Notes: a model not told the origin generated them from the sequence alone. A DNA stretch of 64,000 nucleotides from Physcomitrium patens (GCF_000002425.4 NC_037255.1:4136005-4200004), one strand, 5' to 3'. Shown: positions 1 through 12,550, counted from the stretch's first letter. Numbers and translations are program-made.

Positions 1-10
1 AGATAATTAT

Positions 11-561
11 TATTAAGAATATGAACTAAAAGAAGATACATAAAGCCTATGAAATTTATATTAAAAGAAAAGTAACAAAATGGAAATAAAGAAGTATGTA
101 TATTAAAAGCAAACTAGAATGGTTATTGCCAAAAGACAAAGAAACTAGAGACTCTTGAATCTAGACTAGAAGCAAGAAAGGAGTTGATAAGAGTGAAGAA
201 GGCTTCAGTCTTGCCTCTATATATACTATCTATCTAGGATCTATGTGGCGACATTCTATAGGACCTCCAAAAACATATTAATTTTGTATGACTCGTATCT
301 TGATTTGCAAGGCCAGTTTTCTATATGGACGCCACATAGTTAGCTTATTCTCCAACCTACCAACACATGTGGTATGTAGTTATCTTGGTGATAAATCTTC
401 TAACCTATCAATTAACTACAAACACATATAAAGTCAAAATAATGTCTAAGAAACTTCTAAAAAGCTTCTTTAGAAGGTATTATGAAATCAATCTATTTTT
501 ATGTACTTCTATCTATTTATGTTATCTAAATAACAATTATAGTAGATATTTATTCATGACA
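11..561 (-). repeat. 3' LTR of gypsy copy A
   Basis: Aligns over its length with 5,254-5,826; many differences are C/T or G/A transitions. The inner edge is preceded, on the minus strand, by a purine-rich stretch (plus 565-577 reads TCCTCCTTTTTAG) that fits a polypurine tract. The LTR then begins TGTCATGAA. Confidence 0.85.
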
Positions 562-564
562 TTA

Positions 565-577
565 TCCTCCTTTTTAG
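565..577 (-). promoter_or_regulatory. polypurine tract of copy A
   Basis: On the minus strand this reads CTAAAAAGGAGGA, directly before the TGTCA start of the 3' LTR. That is the expected place and composition for the plus-strand primer of a gypsy element. Confidence 0.6.
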
Positions 578-1179
578 AAATAAGTTCCATGAGGAGTGGT
601 AATTATATATTAAGGAAGTCTAAAATGCATTGAATTATATTTGCCATGTACTTTGAGCTTTATTCTCTTTGAAGGTAGTTGATGGATCCTCTCAGCCATC
701 AAAAATGTTCCATTTTAGGGTAGAAAGATCATCTTATGATTTGATTATTGTTAAAATCTTCATAATTTCCTTCAAACAAAATATTTGTAATACTATTAAG
801 AGTTGTGCCTACCTTCAATAAAATCACCAAACATTGAGAGTCTTTTTTCAAGTCATGATATCAAATACATTGTATCTTGTCATCTATTCAAAGAAGAACA
901 TGTCATTTTTAAATATCTTCATTTCCATTACATTATCTTGAATGTTATGATAATTGCAATGTCTCGTCCAATAAGTTAACAAATGATGGCTCTTGAATCA
1001 AATTTGCCAATTGTTGATTCTCCGTCTTCTTAATGCCATAATTATACAAAAATTACAAATAAGGATAGAAGGTAGAATGCAATCTTTTCTGAATTGTGTT
1101 TCTTTCATAGCAAAGATTTTTTATCTTTTATCTTCTTTTTGATGGATGTTGTTGATGAAAAGCTTTGACCTTCTCTATT

Positions 1180-1448
1180 ACATTTGTAAGATTTTTTGCT
1201 AGCTTCTATGTGCATTCATTAATATCATATCTACACTAATGGACAAGATATTTTAACTTATTGTGGTACCGAATTAAATCTAAAACTTCTTCCACCTCAA
1301 ACTCTTCATTATTTTTTACTTCAAATTCTTCATTATTTTTCACTTCTATAGAAGGAGATGGGACTTCTCTTCTTCTTCGTATGTTCATAGTCTTGTATGA
1401 TTCAAGAAGAGATATATAGAATAGAAGATAGATCTTCATTGACTTCAA
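1180..1448 (-). pseudogene. integrase C-terminus and chromodomain of copy A
   Basis: A 70-residue open stretch contains the motif FEVEEVLD followed by the tyrosine and valine-histidine positions (KYLVH) that open a chromodomain. It lies at the far 3' end of pol, where chromoviruses carry it. In related elements this domain binds modified histones and steers integration to heterochromatin. An eight-residue segment ending NNEEF is present twice in a row just before the domain, a small in-frame duplication. The second half of the chromodomain (the W-K-G-Y and W-E-P positions) is not in the same frame, so the copy is broken. Upstream, an L-E-Y/S-Y-K type motif marks the usual integrase-chromodomain linker. 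Confidence 0.7.
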
Positions 1449-1499
1449 TAGATATAATCAATAAGCAATCGGATTGATTCATCCATAAATAAAAAAAGA

Positions 1500-2560
1500 T
1501 GGAAGCTTAGAATAGTGTAACTTATCACAAGGACGAGTAGTCTTTACATTACGATGAAGTAATCATATCTTGTCACTTACATTAAATTGTGATTGTTTCT
1601 TTTGATAGACATCTGCGTTAAACTTTTGTTGTTCTTGAGCTTTTTTTAATTGTGCCTTCATTGTTGCATATAGCTTTAACAAATGATTTGTCAAATCCTC
1701 CCCCACAAGATTATCATCTTTTAAAAAGTCAAAAGTATCAAGTCGTGGATGATTACCATAATTTATATATATATATATAGTACATAAAAAAAATACATTA
1801 TATTATTACAAGCAAACTCTGTCAATGGCAAGAGGGTTGTTCAATTGTCATGTTGATAATTGATGGTACACCTTAGATATTGCTCCAAAACTTACTTTAT
1901 GCATTCTATTTATCAATCAAATTGAGGATGAAAAATCAAAGAAAGCTTTATGTGCACCTTTAGAATCTTAAGAAGGATTCTCTAAAATCTTGATACAAAT
2001 TGAGTCCTCCTATCTAATATAATATCTTTTGGCAATCCATAATACCAATAGATATTGTCTATAAAAAGCTTGGTAATTTCTTCACCTGTGATAGATTTTG
2101 TCTATGGTACAAAGTGTGTCATTTGATAAAATAATCTACCATTACAAATATAGAATCATACAAATTTGAAATTGAAAGATCCATAATAAAATCTATAGAA
2201 ATAAAAGACCATGGTTGTTTTGGAATAGATAATGGCTAAAGAAGTTCATAAGGTCGATGATGAAGAGTTTTTAATCTTAAATAAATGTTACATAATTCAA
2301 CAAAGTCTTTTACAGCCTTTCATATTTGCGGCCACTACAAATATCTAGATATTAGGTCCAAAGTCTTATTGTATCTAAAATATCTTACTACTAGAAAGTT
2401 GTGAAGTGCTTGAAGAACATGTAAACGTGCTTCTTTTTTTGAAACATTTAGGCATCTTTCAAAATAAAATAGGTTGTTTTTAAACTCAAACTTAGAAGTA
2501 TCTTAAGATTCAAAAGAAGTATTTTTAATATCATGAATAAGAGGATCACATGACATATTT
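1500..2560 (-). pseudogene. integrase remnant of copy A
   Basis: The stretch between the RNase H linker and the chromodomain aligns by eye with the integrase regions of the plus-strand copies (5,860-7,000, 52,530-53,600 and 62,560-63,140). Examples are the segments encoding the zinc-binding H-box region and the MDFI-type start of the catalytic core. No reading frame stays open for more than a few dozen codons, so it cannot make integrase. Confidence 0.6.
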
Positions 2561-3289
2561 GATTGAATTTTCTTGAGAATAGTTGAATCAACAATCAATG
2601 TTGATTTCACTACTCAAAGATGAAATTATTTTGGCTTCATTAAAATTATCTTTTATTATTCAAAAGTTAAATTTTTTTCTTTTGGTACAAGATAAAAACA
2701 TCTAGAAAGGGCATCAAACAAACCTTGTTGTTTTTTTAGCCAATAAATAATATTGAACTTGAATCTTTACAAATACATGCTCCAATGAGCTTGGCAATGA
2801 TTCAAAATATGTGTTGACATGAAATACTCAAGGTTCTTGTAATTTATATAAATGGTAATTAGAATAAAAGTACCTTCTAGATAATGATACCATTTTAAAA
2901 AAGAATCTACAATTAAAAGAAGCTCTTTATCGTGGATCTCATAGTTAATGTCAACTACTAAGAATTTCTTGGATTAGAAAGCTATTGAATGGAGTTTGTC
3001 ATTTTCTCCTATTTTTAACAAGACAGCAGTTATAGCAAAATTTGATGCGTCTATTTTCATAAAAAAATGCCTTGAAAAAGTCAACGCAATACAAGATAGG
3101 TACAAAAATAAATGCCAACTTCAAAGCTTCAAAAGTTGCTTCAGCTTCTTTATTTCAATCAAGTTTGACTTTGCATGTAAGATATATAAGAGGAGCCACA
3201 ATTTGAAAAAAAAAAAAAAAAATCATAAAGATCAAATAGTAATTATCAAAGTCCAAAAAGCATTGCACATTTCTTATTGTTCTTGAAAT

Positions 3290-4002
3290 CTTTTAATCTA
3301 TAATAGTTTAAAACTTCTTTGGATCTATCATAAGTCTTTGTTAGAAATAATATATCCTAAAAAGTCAACTTGAGTAGTATGAAATACACACTTTTTTAAC
3401 TTGACATACACTCTTATATCTCTAAGTTTTTGTAACATACAACAATTATAAATTTTATGCTATTTTATATTTTTAGAATAGATTAAAATATTATCTAAGT
3501 AATAGATAATAAAATCATCTAAAAACTCACAAAAAACATCATTTATAAGATGTTAAAAAGTAGTTGGTGTATTCATGAGTCTAAAAGACATGATACTATG
3601 TTCAAAGTGCCCATACCTTATTTGAAATGCAGTCCTCCATTCAACTCTTTTTTTAATGTGGATCAAGTTGTATGCTTTTCATAGATATATTTTTGTATAA
3701 ATCTTAGCTTGATTTAGTTGATTAAAAAGTCCAAATATCAAACATAAAAGATACTTATTTTTTATGGTAATCTTATTGAGTCCTTGATTATCTATGCACA
3801 TTTGCAATGATCCATCTTTTTTCTTCACAAATAAAATAAGAGCTCTTGTAAGAGATTTTGAATGGCATATGAAATTCTTGGCTAAGTTCTTGTCCATGTA
3901 CTTCTTAAATTTAGTCAACTCATTTTGTGATAAACTATAGATTGGACCAAATGGTGGCTGACTTCCCTCTTTAAGGTCAATTGAGCAATCATATCTTTTC
4001 AA
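3290..4002 (-). pseudogene. reverse transcriptase remnant of copy A
   Basis: The first 107 residues are open (3,679-4,002) and show the N-terminal half of a gypsy reverse transcriptase: a DLKEGSQPPFGPIYSLS start, the AKNFI segment, FVKKKDGSLQMCID, and the GLNKITIKN motif of the fingers and palm. Downstream the frame breaks, but the catalytic loop is readable at 3,490-3,504 as Tyr-Tyr-Leu-Asp-Asn. The second Asp of the usual pair is therefore Asn (codon AAT), consistent with a G to A change. Loss of this metal-binding residue alone would inactivate the enzyme. This style of N-terminus is typical of chromoviruses, including those of mosses and fungi (family knowledge). Confidence 0.85.
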
Positions 4003-4440
4003 AAATATCTTTAAAATCTTAATATTGATTTAGAATGCCACTTGAAGTCTTTCCATCATTAAAAATAGATGTAGCATAAATAACAAAAAGCAATCTTTTT
4101 TTGTAGTATGTAAGAAAACTTTTGTACCTACGAGTACAAGTTTGGCTACACTAGATTGATGGCTTTCTATAAAAATCTTAATAATGCTTTAAGAAAAGTC
4201 AAGTTTATAAAAAAATTCAATCTATCAGAGGATTATATATTTCTAACCATGATAAATCTAAAATGATTGGATTAGAAGGAGACCTAATTATATTAAAAAT
4301 TATGCAACTATTATGACTATTTATTGCTATATCTATAAGAAGTGTTTTATGAATAATATCTCCAAAAGATAGCAGATGGCCATCTATGATTTCTATGTGT
4401 ATGAGTTTAATTTTTTATATTAATAGTATTCTATGGTTTT

Positions 4441-4557
4441 AACAAATTCTTCATTTAAAAAATAAGTTGAGGCTCTTGAATCTATCAAAGTAGAGGCTTT
4501 GTAATTATTAGGTCATAAATGTACATCTATTATAAAACAAAGAGAGGATTTTGAAGA
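4441..4557 (-). pseudogene. gag-pol protease remnant of copy A
   Basis: Read on the minus strand this encodes the pepsin-like retroviral protease active-site region, visible as DSRAST followed by FLNEEFV. The canonical motif is Asp-Ser/Thr-Gly-Ala; here the Gly codon has become Arg. Stops lie a few residues upstream. The spacing to the reverse transcriptase (about 440 bp) is normal. Confidence 0.6.
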
Positions 4558-4559
4558 GT

Positions 4560-5221
4560 AGATAGGACCTTCATTTATATAAGATTCTAGCCACATGGTT
4601 CCTATTATAACTGAATAAATTTATCTTTTGACATTTTTTCATCTTTGACAATCCTACTCCTCATTTTGTAGTTTCATCATTTCTTTGAACAATGTTAAGC
4701 AATATGCTTAGTTCTTCTATAATATAAACCTTCTTGATGTAGACAAATCTTTTCTTATTCAGTAGGAGATTTAAAACGTACTACATGGATTTTCATGTCT
4801 TGTATTTCCAAATGTTTAAATTGAAAAATTATTGATATTTTTATTGAATTCTACTATAAGAAAAGAGATGTGATCTAGTGTAGATGTTGAAGCGGCTTGA
4901 ATTATGTATATATCTTCACTTCCTACAATTATTGTTGTTCCTAGGGGCTACAAAGTGAATTGATGCATTGCAAGAATCAACTTCCTCAATTGCTTTTGTA
5001 TTTGTGCCATTGCACTCTTCATTTCAAGAAGCTCTACTATGATAACACTTAAAAGAAAAAAAATGTCTAATATTGCTCAAGACAAGCAAAAGACATGACA
5101 TGAGAATAAAAAAAAATACTAAAAATAATATTAGTTTAAAAGAGGGTAATCGGCAACTTCTAATATGCTAATGTCTTATCAAGAAAAATAAATAATCCAC
5201 TCTTAATCAAAAGAAGACAAA
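4560..5221 (-). pseudogene. gag remnant of copy A
   Basis: Holds the gag region between the 5' LTR and the protease. A degenerate zinc-knuckle segment (His kept, first Cys residues replaced by Tyr or Arg) can be read around 4,660-4,740 on the minus strand, just before the protease as expected. The 5' half of gag is largely missing or unreadable. Confidence 0.45.
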
Positions 5222-5232
5222 GCTCTAATATT
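5222..5232 (-). promoter_or_regulatory. possible primer-binding site of copy A
   Basis: The minus strand reads AATATTAGAGC. This equals the first bases complementary to plant initiator tRNA-Met (GGTATCAGAGC) with only G to A and C to T changes. The same motif stands at 59,183 after the LTR at 58,614. It lies about 21 bp from the LTR edge, farther than usual, so the call is weak. Confidence 0.35.
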
Positions 5233-5253
5233 GTAAGTGTATTCTTGTCAATT

Positions 5254-5826
5254 TGTCAGGGACTTGAACTGAAAGAAGATGTATAAAATCTATAAAATTT
5301 GTATAAAAAGAAAAGTGACAAAATAAAAATAAAAAAGTATGTATATTAAAAGCAAACTAGAATGGCTATTACCAAAAGAAAAAAAAAAAAAAAAAAAACT
5401 AGAAACTCATGAATCTAAACTAGAAGCAAGAAAGAAGTTGATAAGACTCAAGAAGGCTTCATTTTTACCTCTATATATACTATCTACCTACGATCTATGT
5501 GGCGATGTTCTATAGGACCTCCAAAAATGTCTTGACTTTGTATGATATGTATTTTGACTTGCAAGGCAGGTTTTTTATATGGATGCCATATAATTAGCTT
5601 GTTCTGCAAGCTACTAACACATGCGGCATGTGGTTAGCTTGTTGATAAAGCTTCTAATCTATCAATCAATTATAAATACATATAAAATCAAAACAATATC
5701 TAGAAAGCTTCTTTAGAAAATATTATGAAATTAATCTATTTTTATCTATTTCTACCTATTTATATTATCTAAGTAACAATTACAATAGATATAGATATAT
5801 ATATATATATATATATATATATGACA
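5254..5826 (-). repeat. 5' LTR of gypsy copy A
   Basis: Partner of the LTR at 11-561. Termini are TGTCA at 5,254 and TGACA at 5,822-5,826 on the plus strand, an inverted five-base pair normal for LTRs. A (TA)n tract (about 5,788-5,822) has expanded just inside the outer end. The plant-like promoter region around 5,470-5,490 (TCTATATATAC) could be the TATA box on either strand. Confidence 0.85.
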
Positions 5827-5859
5827 AGTACAATTATATGCTCTTCAATCTTGTCATAA

Positions 5860-7165
5860 GTTCTAATTGCATGACATTTTGAATACAATAAGACCTTGAA
5901 ATTAATATCAAGAAGTTTTTAATGGCCTCAAATATGAAATGTAGTCAAAGTCTTTGTATAACTATGTGATGTTTGTATAAGATCAAAAATTCCTCATTAT
6001 TAACCTTATAGACTTCTTCAATCATTACTAATACTAAAAAAAACCATGGTCTTTTGTTTTTTTGGATTTTATCATAGAACTTTTTATTTCAAGTTGATAT
6101 GATCTTATATTTGTGATAATATATTATTTCATGAAGATGGTATGTTTTGTACCATATATAAAAACTAACACACATAAAGAAACAAGTAAACTTTTCTTTG
6201 ATAATATTTGTTGCTATCATGGATTACCAAAGAATATTATATTAGATAGATGGACTTAATTTGTATCAAAATTTAAGATTTAGAAAATCCTTCAAGATAT
6301 TAAAAATAAATATAAAACTATCTTTGGCTTTCCATCATCAAACTTATAAACAACAGAACAAACAAATTAAGTTTTAGAATAATATTTGAAATGTACCATC
6401 AACTATTATTAAGATGATTGGACAACTTTTTAGCCATTGAAAAACTTTGTTTATAATAACATTACACATTCTTATATTCAAAAAACATATTTTTTTGCTA
6501 ATTATTGTCATCATCTATAATTTGATACTTTTGATTTTTTTAAAATTGACATACCTACAAAAAAAAAAAAAAAAAAAAAAAATTAAAAATTATCAAAACT
6601 ACTTGTGATAATGAAAGAAAAATTAAAGGAAGATCAAAAATAAGAAAAGATCAATAGAAATTCTTATTGTAAAAAATAGCCTCAATTATATATTGGCAAT
6701 AATTTTGGATTATTTTATTGTAATAACAAGATTAATTATTCTTGTAATAAGTTGAATTATTGTGGACTTAGACCATTTCACATTTGTGAACAAATAAATC
6801 TATTTTTTGATATTGATTACATTTGCTTAAATTTATGAAAATATATCTTTTATTCTATGTGTCTTTTTTTCAGCCATACAAAAGAAGAAATAATATAAAA
6901 AGACAAATGCCACCTCTCTTATAGAAGTGGATAATAATTAAGAATTTAAGATAAAAGAAGTCTAAAAACTGAAGACAACACTAAAATAGATTGGAATATC
7001 TTATGTATTAGTACAAATATGGTATTAAAGAATGCAAATAGGAGCCATTAAAGAATCTTGCAAATGCAACAAAGAAGGTTGATATTTTTTATTGATAACA
7101 TACATCAAGATTAAAATGAAGAATCAAGATGTAATCACCGATGTTTGTGGAATTCATTCCTAGAA
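5860..7165 (+). pseudogene. integrase and chromodomain remnant of copy B
   Basis: Three-frame reading shows integrase fragments in the right order: the segment before the core, a VDRF-like stretch replaced by stops, a conserved HGLPK-type stretch (here encoding MDYQRIL), and an AFHHQT segment equal to the family's FHPQTDGQ. Near 7,040-7,090 a chromodomain tail is readable as EPLKNLANATKKVD. A long poly-A tract (6,560-6,582) interrupts it. Many stops make it non-coding. Confidence 0.7.
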
Positions 7166-7169
7166 GAAG

Positions 7170-7506
7170 TGATAATATAATAGACATACATAATTACCTA
7201 GATAAGAAGTCTTAAGTAGAAAGTAAATATGTACAGATTTGATAATATCTTATAGAAAAGCTTTTTAGAAGCTTTAAAATGCAGATTTGACTTCATACAT
7301 GTTTGTATTTGATTGGTATGTTGGAAACTCTTGTCAATGTTTTTTTTTTTTTTTTTTTTTTTTATTCTTATTTTTAAAATCTCTAATCTTTTGTCTATAG
7401 CAATTGCCATTTTAATTTTAATATTATACTATATTTGAATAATTATCTATTCTTTTATAGAATCAAACAAGTATATTGACTCTTTGATTCTTTATAATTT
7501 ATGACA
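7170..7506 (+). repeat. 3' LTR of copy B with internal deletion
   Basis: Begins after the purine stretch AGAAGAAG and ends TGACA at 7,502-7,506. It is only about 337 bp, against about 550 bp for the other copies. The block containing the TATA region and GTTAACCACATG-like segment is missing between about 7,332 and 7,336. A T-run of more than 20 (7,340-7,363) lies at the deletion. Confidence 0.7.
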
Positions 7507-8401
7507 CTTATAGATAAATTTGTGTTTTTAAAAATAATTGTTACAAATGAATAAATTTAAATTTATATCAATTATTTTAATTATATTATTTTTGCTCATG
7601 AGAATTTTTTAAATTTTTATAACTTTAAATGTATTAAAAATAATATTTCTAAATAAAATTATATATTAAATTATTTTAAATTTAATGATTTATTTACTTC
7701 TAATAATTTTCAAATCTCCTTCAAAAATTATAATAATCAAGTTTTCATAATATTACTTTTATTCTTACATTTACTTTAGTTTTTTGTGTATTTTTTGAAA
7801 CTAAAAAATATATATTGTAGTCTCTAAAAACTTAAATATAATTTTATTGTTTATATGTATAACATATTAAATTTTCTAATTTTAGATTTTTTATGTATAT
7901 AAAATATTTATAAAAAATAAAGAAATAAGAAAATATTTTATTTTTATAGATTTTTCAAAATATTATCTATTTATAGATAAATTATTTGTATAAGACAATT
8001 TAGACAAAGATCTATTCATTAAAACTATCTTTAGCAAAGCCAAATGTCTTATTAATTTTTTTAATTATCTCTATTCTATTTTCTAATTAAAAAGATTGTA
8101 ATGAAGTCATTTTTAATATTTTATAATATTTAAAGGATATTTTTAGATTTAAATAATAATTGTATATGTTTTCTTAATGGATTTTTTATCATAGAAACAT
8201 AAAAATTATACTTGTAATTTGAAGATATTATTTTTAGATAATTTTATATTCTTTCAAAAAGATTGATTTACTCTACTAACATAATACTTTGAATTTTCTT
8301 AAATTTATATTTAGATTCTTTACAACATTCAAGTTATTGAAAATCTCAAAGAATTTAAGAGATACTTAAATATCGAAGCATACATACTAAAATTTTATAT
8401 T

Positions 8402-8451
<50 letters not shown>

Positions 8452-8690
8452 CATAGAGTTGTTTTGAATAATTTTTTAATTTACTTGTGTTTTTTACCAC
8501 AAAATATCTATTACAAATTCATTCTATTGAATAGCAATTTCAAAAATTCAAGTAGACAACAAAGTTTTTGAACAGATCTTTTAGATTTCAAATTTGTACA
8601 AAACTGTATTGAGTAATAATAGTTCATATAATTAAAAAAATAAATAAATGAAATAATACAAATATTAAAGTTAAATGTGTACATGATTTG

Positions 8691-8726
<36 letters not shown>

Positions 8727-9427
8727 TTATAGGTAGTTAAATCATTTTTCAACGTTGATATCTAAAAAATAAAATTTTCATACAATTTGGAGAAATAAAA
8801 CTGAAATGGTTTTCAATACATTAATATTACTGTATTACTTCATTATATAGTTTGTGTTATTTAATACATAACATAATTACTAAATAAATTATTAAACATT
8901 TCTTGATATATGCTGATATTTCATTTCTTATCTTAATGATGAAGCATTTAAATTCAGACATTGAATTTTTACTTAATTAATATTCATTCAAAAATAATAG
9001 TAAATTAAATATTTATAGTACGACTTCAATTCTTAAAATAAAATAAATAAGTAAAAAAAATACAAATACATGGTAGGCATAAAAAAATGAAAATAACTCA
9101 AAAGAACAAAAAGAAGAGGTTAATAAGAATTTTCAAAAGAAAATATGTGACCCAATCCTCTCTTGAATAGTTAGGGTTCTAAGGATTCTTCATTTTGACA
9201 TTCCATAAGAATTAAAGATCTATAATGATATTTTGCATGGTTCACAACATATAGAATGCTAACTTCGACACTTGTCACTTGAAGAAAAAGATCCAAAAGA
9301 TTACTGGTAGAACTAACTTTGTTGTTGCCCATCCTTGCCCCTACCTTCCTTGTTTGTCTTCCTTTTCATACGTTGACTCCCTAAATTGTTACTAACTTTG
9401 GTTAATCTGAATAAAATAAGACATTAA

Positions 9428-9466
<39 letters not shown>

Positions 9467-9759
9467 GTTATATAATAATGCAATTGTACATTTATAAATT
9501 GAGGTTGGGAATATAGATCTAAGTTTCAAATTGATATGTAATTTATAATAAAATTTCATAGATCATATCTGAATAATTTGAAAAAACAACCTTTAAGTCT
9601 TATTTAATACTATTGATGAAAATATAATTATGTATGTAACCAAGATGCACAATGAAATATTTTATTATTGGATTTAAATTATTCGGTTAAAAACAATCTT
9701 AAAGGTTGAAACATTTCCAATACCCTTATCTATATATATATTATAACATGTCCCATCCC
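7507..9759. other. AT-rich spacer, no gene seen
   Basis: No coding or RNA gene recognised. It contains (TA)n at 8,402-8,420, continuing into (GA)n at 8,421-8,449, and more (TA)n at 8,694-8,722 and about 9,431-9,465. CpG is nearly absent until about 9,760. Confidence 0.6.
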
Positions 9760-10400
9760 TAAATGGCGTAAGAAAAATATCACGTGGGCCCTAAAAACGA
9801 ATGCCAGACAACACGAACACAAATATCATCCATCCACGTGGTCTTCTGGAAGGGCTTTGGGCACAAGAGTCATCCCAACAAAGTGCTCAAATAGTAAAAG
9901 TAAAATCATCAAGCATCGGATATTTCTTGAATACCGCGGGGAACGTGCGTGGCCCCACACGACCTCGACTTAAACGTGCCACAATTCACGATGAGACTGC
10001 AGAGATGGGACCACGCTCAGAGGGATGGATGTGATGATGGATGTCATGATGGAAACTTCCTAAGCACAGAGCGCGTCACACGGCTTTAGGGTTATGATGT
10101 CGCACGAGCCCTATGAACCCCTCTCTCTCCGGTCATGGGATGGCAGCTTTTACGAAAGCGCAGCTTGTCAGAAACTTCCTTAAAAAAGGCTCTAGTGCTT
10201 CTTTTTTCTGATGGGGTCTGCCCGCTGACTGGACCTTCCCTGCCCGGTTCTCACTCCATATATGGAATGATATATTCCATTGTTCACTTATTTTGGAACT
10301 TTGAAACTCAATGTCATGTGAGGTACAGGAAAATGTTATTTGGCAACAACCATGACTACTGATGAAAATAAAGGACTCCCTTAAACACAAATCATACATG
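9760..10400. promoter_or_regulatory. CpG-rich island with two G-boxes, no firm ORF
   Basis: Base composition changes sharply to CpG-bearing sequence with perfect G-box cores (CACGTG) at 9,781-9,786 and 9,835-9,840; the first continues as CACGTGGGCCC. A CT-rich stretch (CCCCTCTCTCTCC, near 10,118) follows. Short overlapping ORFs on both strands (60-90 codons) resemble nothing I know. It looks like a promoter or first exon of an unannotated transcript, or a relic of one. Confidence 0.4.
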
Positions 10401-10829
10401 TAATATTTCTTTACGGTTGTAATAATAAAAATTTAACTTCAATTATTTCTCTTCTAACATTAATATCTTGACGAAGTTGAAATTTCAATTTTATGTTATT
10501 AATAATATAACTGAATTACAAGAATTATTTGAGTACTGTAATGTTAAGTTGAACCATCATCTTGAATTCCATCAACTATTAAAAGAAAAGAAAAAAGAAA
10601 AAAAGAAAAACGTTTCAAAAATAAATAAAGATGATTACCCAATTGATTAATATTTAAAATATAGAAAAAAATAATAATTTGTAATGAAAACTAAATTTTT
10701 AAAACATGTAAAATAAATTTAGTCTTATTTCCATTACAATGTTCATTTCCCACTACCTTTTCTTCTTCTTTTTTTTATATTATATTTTATTTTATTTTAG
10801 ATTCCACACAACATTTTCAGGCAAATATT

Positions 10830-10931
10830 GTGAAAAGAAGTACCATTTTATTCAGTAACGGTACTTCTTTTCACCTTTTCACCTTTTCATTTTATTCAGT
10901 AACGGTACTTCTTTTCACCTTTTTCCTACTC
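10830..10931. repeat. 15-bp inverted repeat plus 44-bp tandem duplication
   Basis: GTGAAAAGAAGTACC (10,830-10,844) is the exact reverse complement of 10,860-10,874, with a 15-base loop. The segment starting CATTTTATTCAGTAACGG is duplicated with a 44-base period (10,844-10,887 and 10,888-10,931), so the right arm occurs again at 10,904-10,918. Confidence 0.85.
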
Positions 10932-12519
10932 AAAGTATCATGCAATTCAGGGAAAGGTAGGGGTCACTGGCAGGAGCCAAGCCTTGCAAGTTATGTGAAA
11001 AACATGATGATTTTCATTGGAAAATTTGCCTTTGATTTTGCATATAAAAGTTGAAACATGGGCACAATATCTTTTTGGATTTTAAAACTCTTGAAACGTT
11101 TTTCTTTGATGCATAATGAAGAACCAATTTCCATCACCTAATCTTCTGGTGTGGACTATGAAAATTTATTTCTGAACAAGATAGAATTGCAGAATTCAAT
11201 AAATTAAAATTTGAATGGGTTTTATAATACATCATTTCCAAATATCCAAGTTGGAAGGGAACTTCATAAAAATAAAAAAATATAAAATATAAAAAAATAT
11301 ATTTATTTTCATAATTTTTTTCTGCAGGATTTTTTATTTTGCTGACAAGTGAAATTAAGAACTTATTGATTTCTTCATGATTTAGTAACTCAAACAAAAC
11401 AAAACTCCAAGTTGAAATAGTAATATCATAAAACCATGTTTTATTGCCCTGTAACAAGGTACAACTTTTTCTCGAAACCAAACTAAAACTTTGCTGAAGA
11501 TAAAAATAAAAAACACGTCAACAGGGTTAAACTCCCATATAGTGAAATCAAGCAAATAGTGACATAGTAGATTTCATCTGGTTCAAACTTCAATGAGTAA
11601 GCTGCACTGTGAAAAGCTTCATGACAACCAAAAGGATACAAAGCCACTGTGTATGTGAATTTTTTCTAATAAAAAATATAGCACGAGCAATGACCAAACT
11701 TGGCATAGTATATTGTGATAATAAACAATTCTTTTGATTTTTTTGGGAGGACAAGCTGGAAGTTGCAACCATAGCTTCATGTACTAGTGAGTACATGCTA
11801 TGTGTCAAAAAAAAACATTGTAAAATTGCATCTTTCACGAAATGGTTTTAAAAGTATTTGTTAAAAAATTGCGCTTTTTGTGGCCACTTCAGCAAAATGT
11901 GTGTGTATGTGTCTTTGTAGTACAGTTTCAAAGTTAGCTATCCTGCATAAATTACTTAAAAAAAAGGAAATTTGTTTCCGTATTCTGCACATTAATGTTG
12001 GGTACTACCCAAAGAAAAGATAGAACTTGGCTCTTGTTTCATTTTAGTTGTACTACACAAGTCCACCTGTATTCCTCACTTAGTGTATACTGGGTTATCA
12101 TTTATTAATATAATATTTCAACAAAATGATTTTAAATGATCTATATAGAAAAGACTGTAGAAACAGTTTTTCAAGTGAGAAAAGCCTCACATATTCCAGA
12201 AAGAAAAACACACAAGTAATGATTATAAATTTAGTAATGGTCAAATAAATACTGTCTAGTTTAAAACGTAGAGTGTTCTTAGGTTTATGTCTTTTACAAT
12301 AATATAATATAAAACTGTATATTTTTTTGGAAATTTATTGTGTAAAACATATTGCACTCTTATTGAATTGTTTTTACACTTAACCAGCAATTACATGATG
12401 TCATTGATGAGTTTTTATTGTTAGTATTTAGAGTCACTAATTCAAATGAATACACATATTCTTCATCATATATAGCATATACTTTTGTATTTTTTTTGAA
12501 TTTTATATAAATTTCATTA

Positions 12520-12550
<31 letters not shown>

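Larger units (their letters stand above)
11..5826 (-). mobile_element. Ty3/gypsy chromovirus, copy A, two LTRs, decayed
   Basis: A minus-strand LTR retrotransposon of about 5.8 kb. Two direct repeats of about 550-573 bp (11-561 and 5,254-5,826) bound an internal region in which gag, protease, reverse transcriptase, RNase H, integrase and a chromodomain can be traced in that order on the minus strand. All are interrupted by stops and frameshifts. The LTR edges follow from comparing the two copies: similarity ends at 11 on the left, where the plus strand reads TATTA against TGTCA at 5,254, and at TGACA (5,822-5,826) on the right. The flanking bases at 1-10 and from 5,827 both resemble gypsy integrase-linker sequence seen near 62,510, so the element probably landed inside another gypsy copy. 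A clean target duplication is not evident. Confidence 0.88.
5827..7506 (+). mobile_element. Ty3/gypsy copy B, integrase to 3' LTR remnant
   Basis: The plus-strand 3' part of a second gypsy element. Integrase-region sequence starts directly at the right LTR of copy A, consistent with copy A having inserted into it. The upstream part would lie left of the window. Integrase (about 5,860-7,000), a chromodomain tail (about 7,040-7,095) and a 3' LTR (7,170-7,506) follow in order. Confidence 0.8.

Noticed and set aside
11134..11481. 115-codon minus ORF
   Set aside because: AT-rich composition, Phe/Tyr-rich, no motif, no splice or CpG support.
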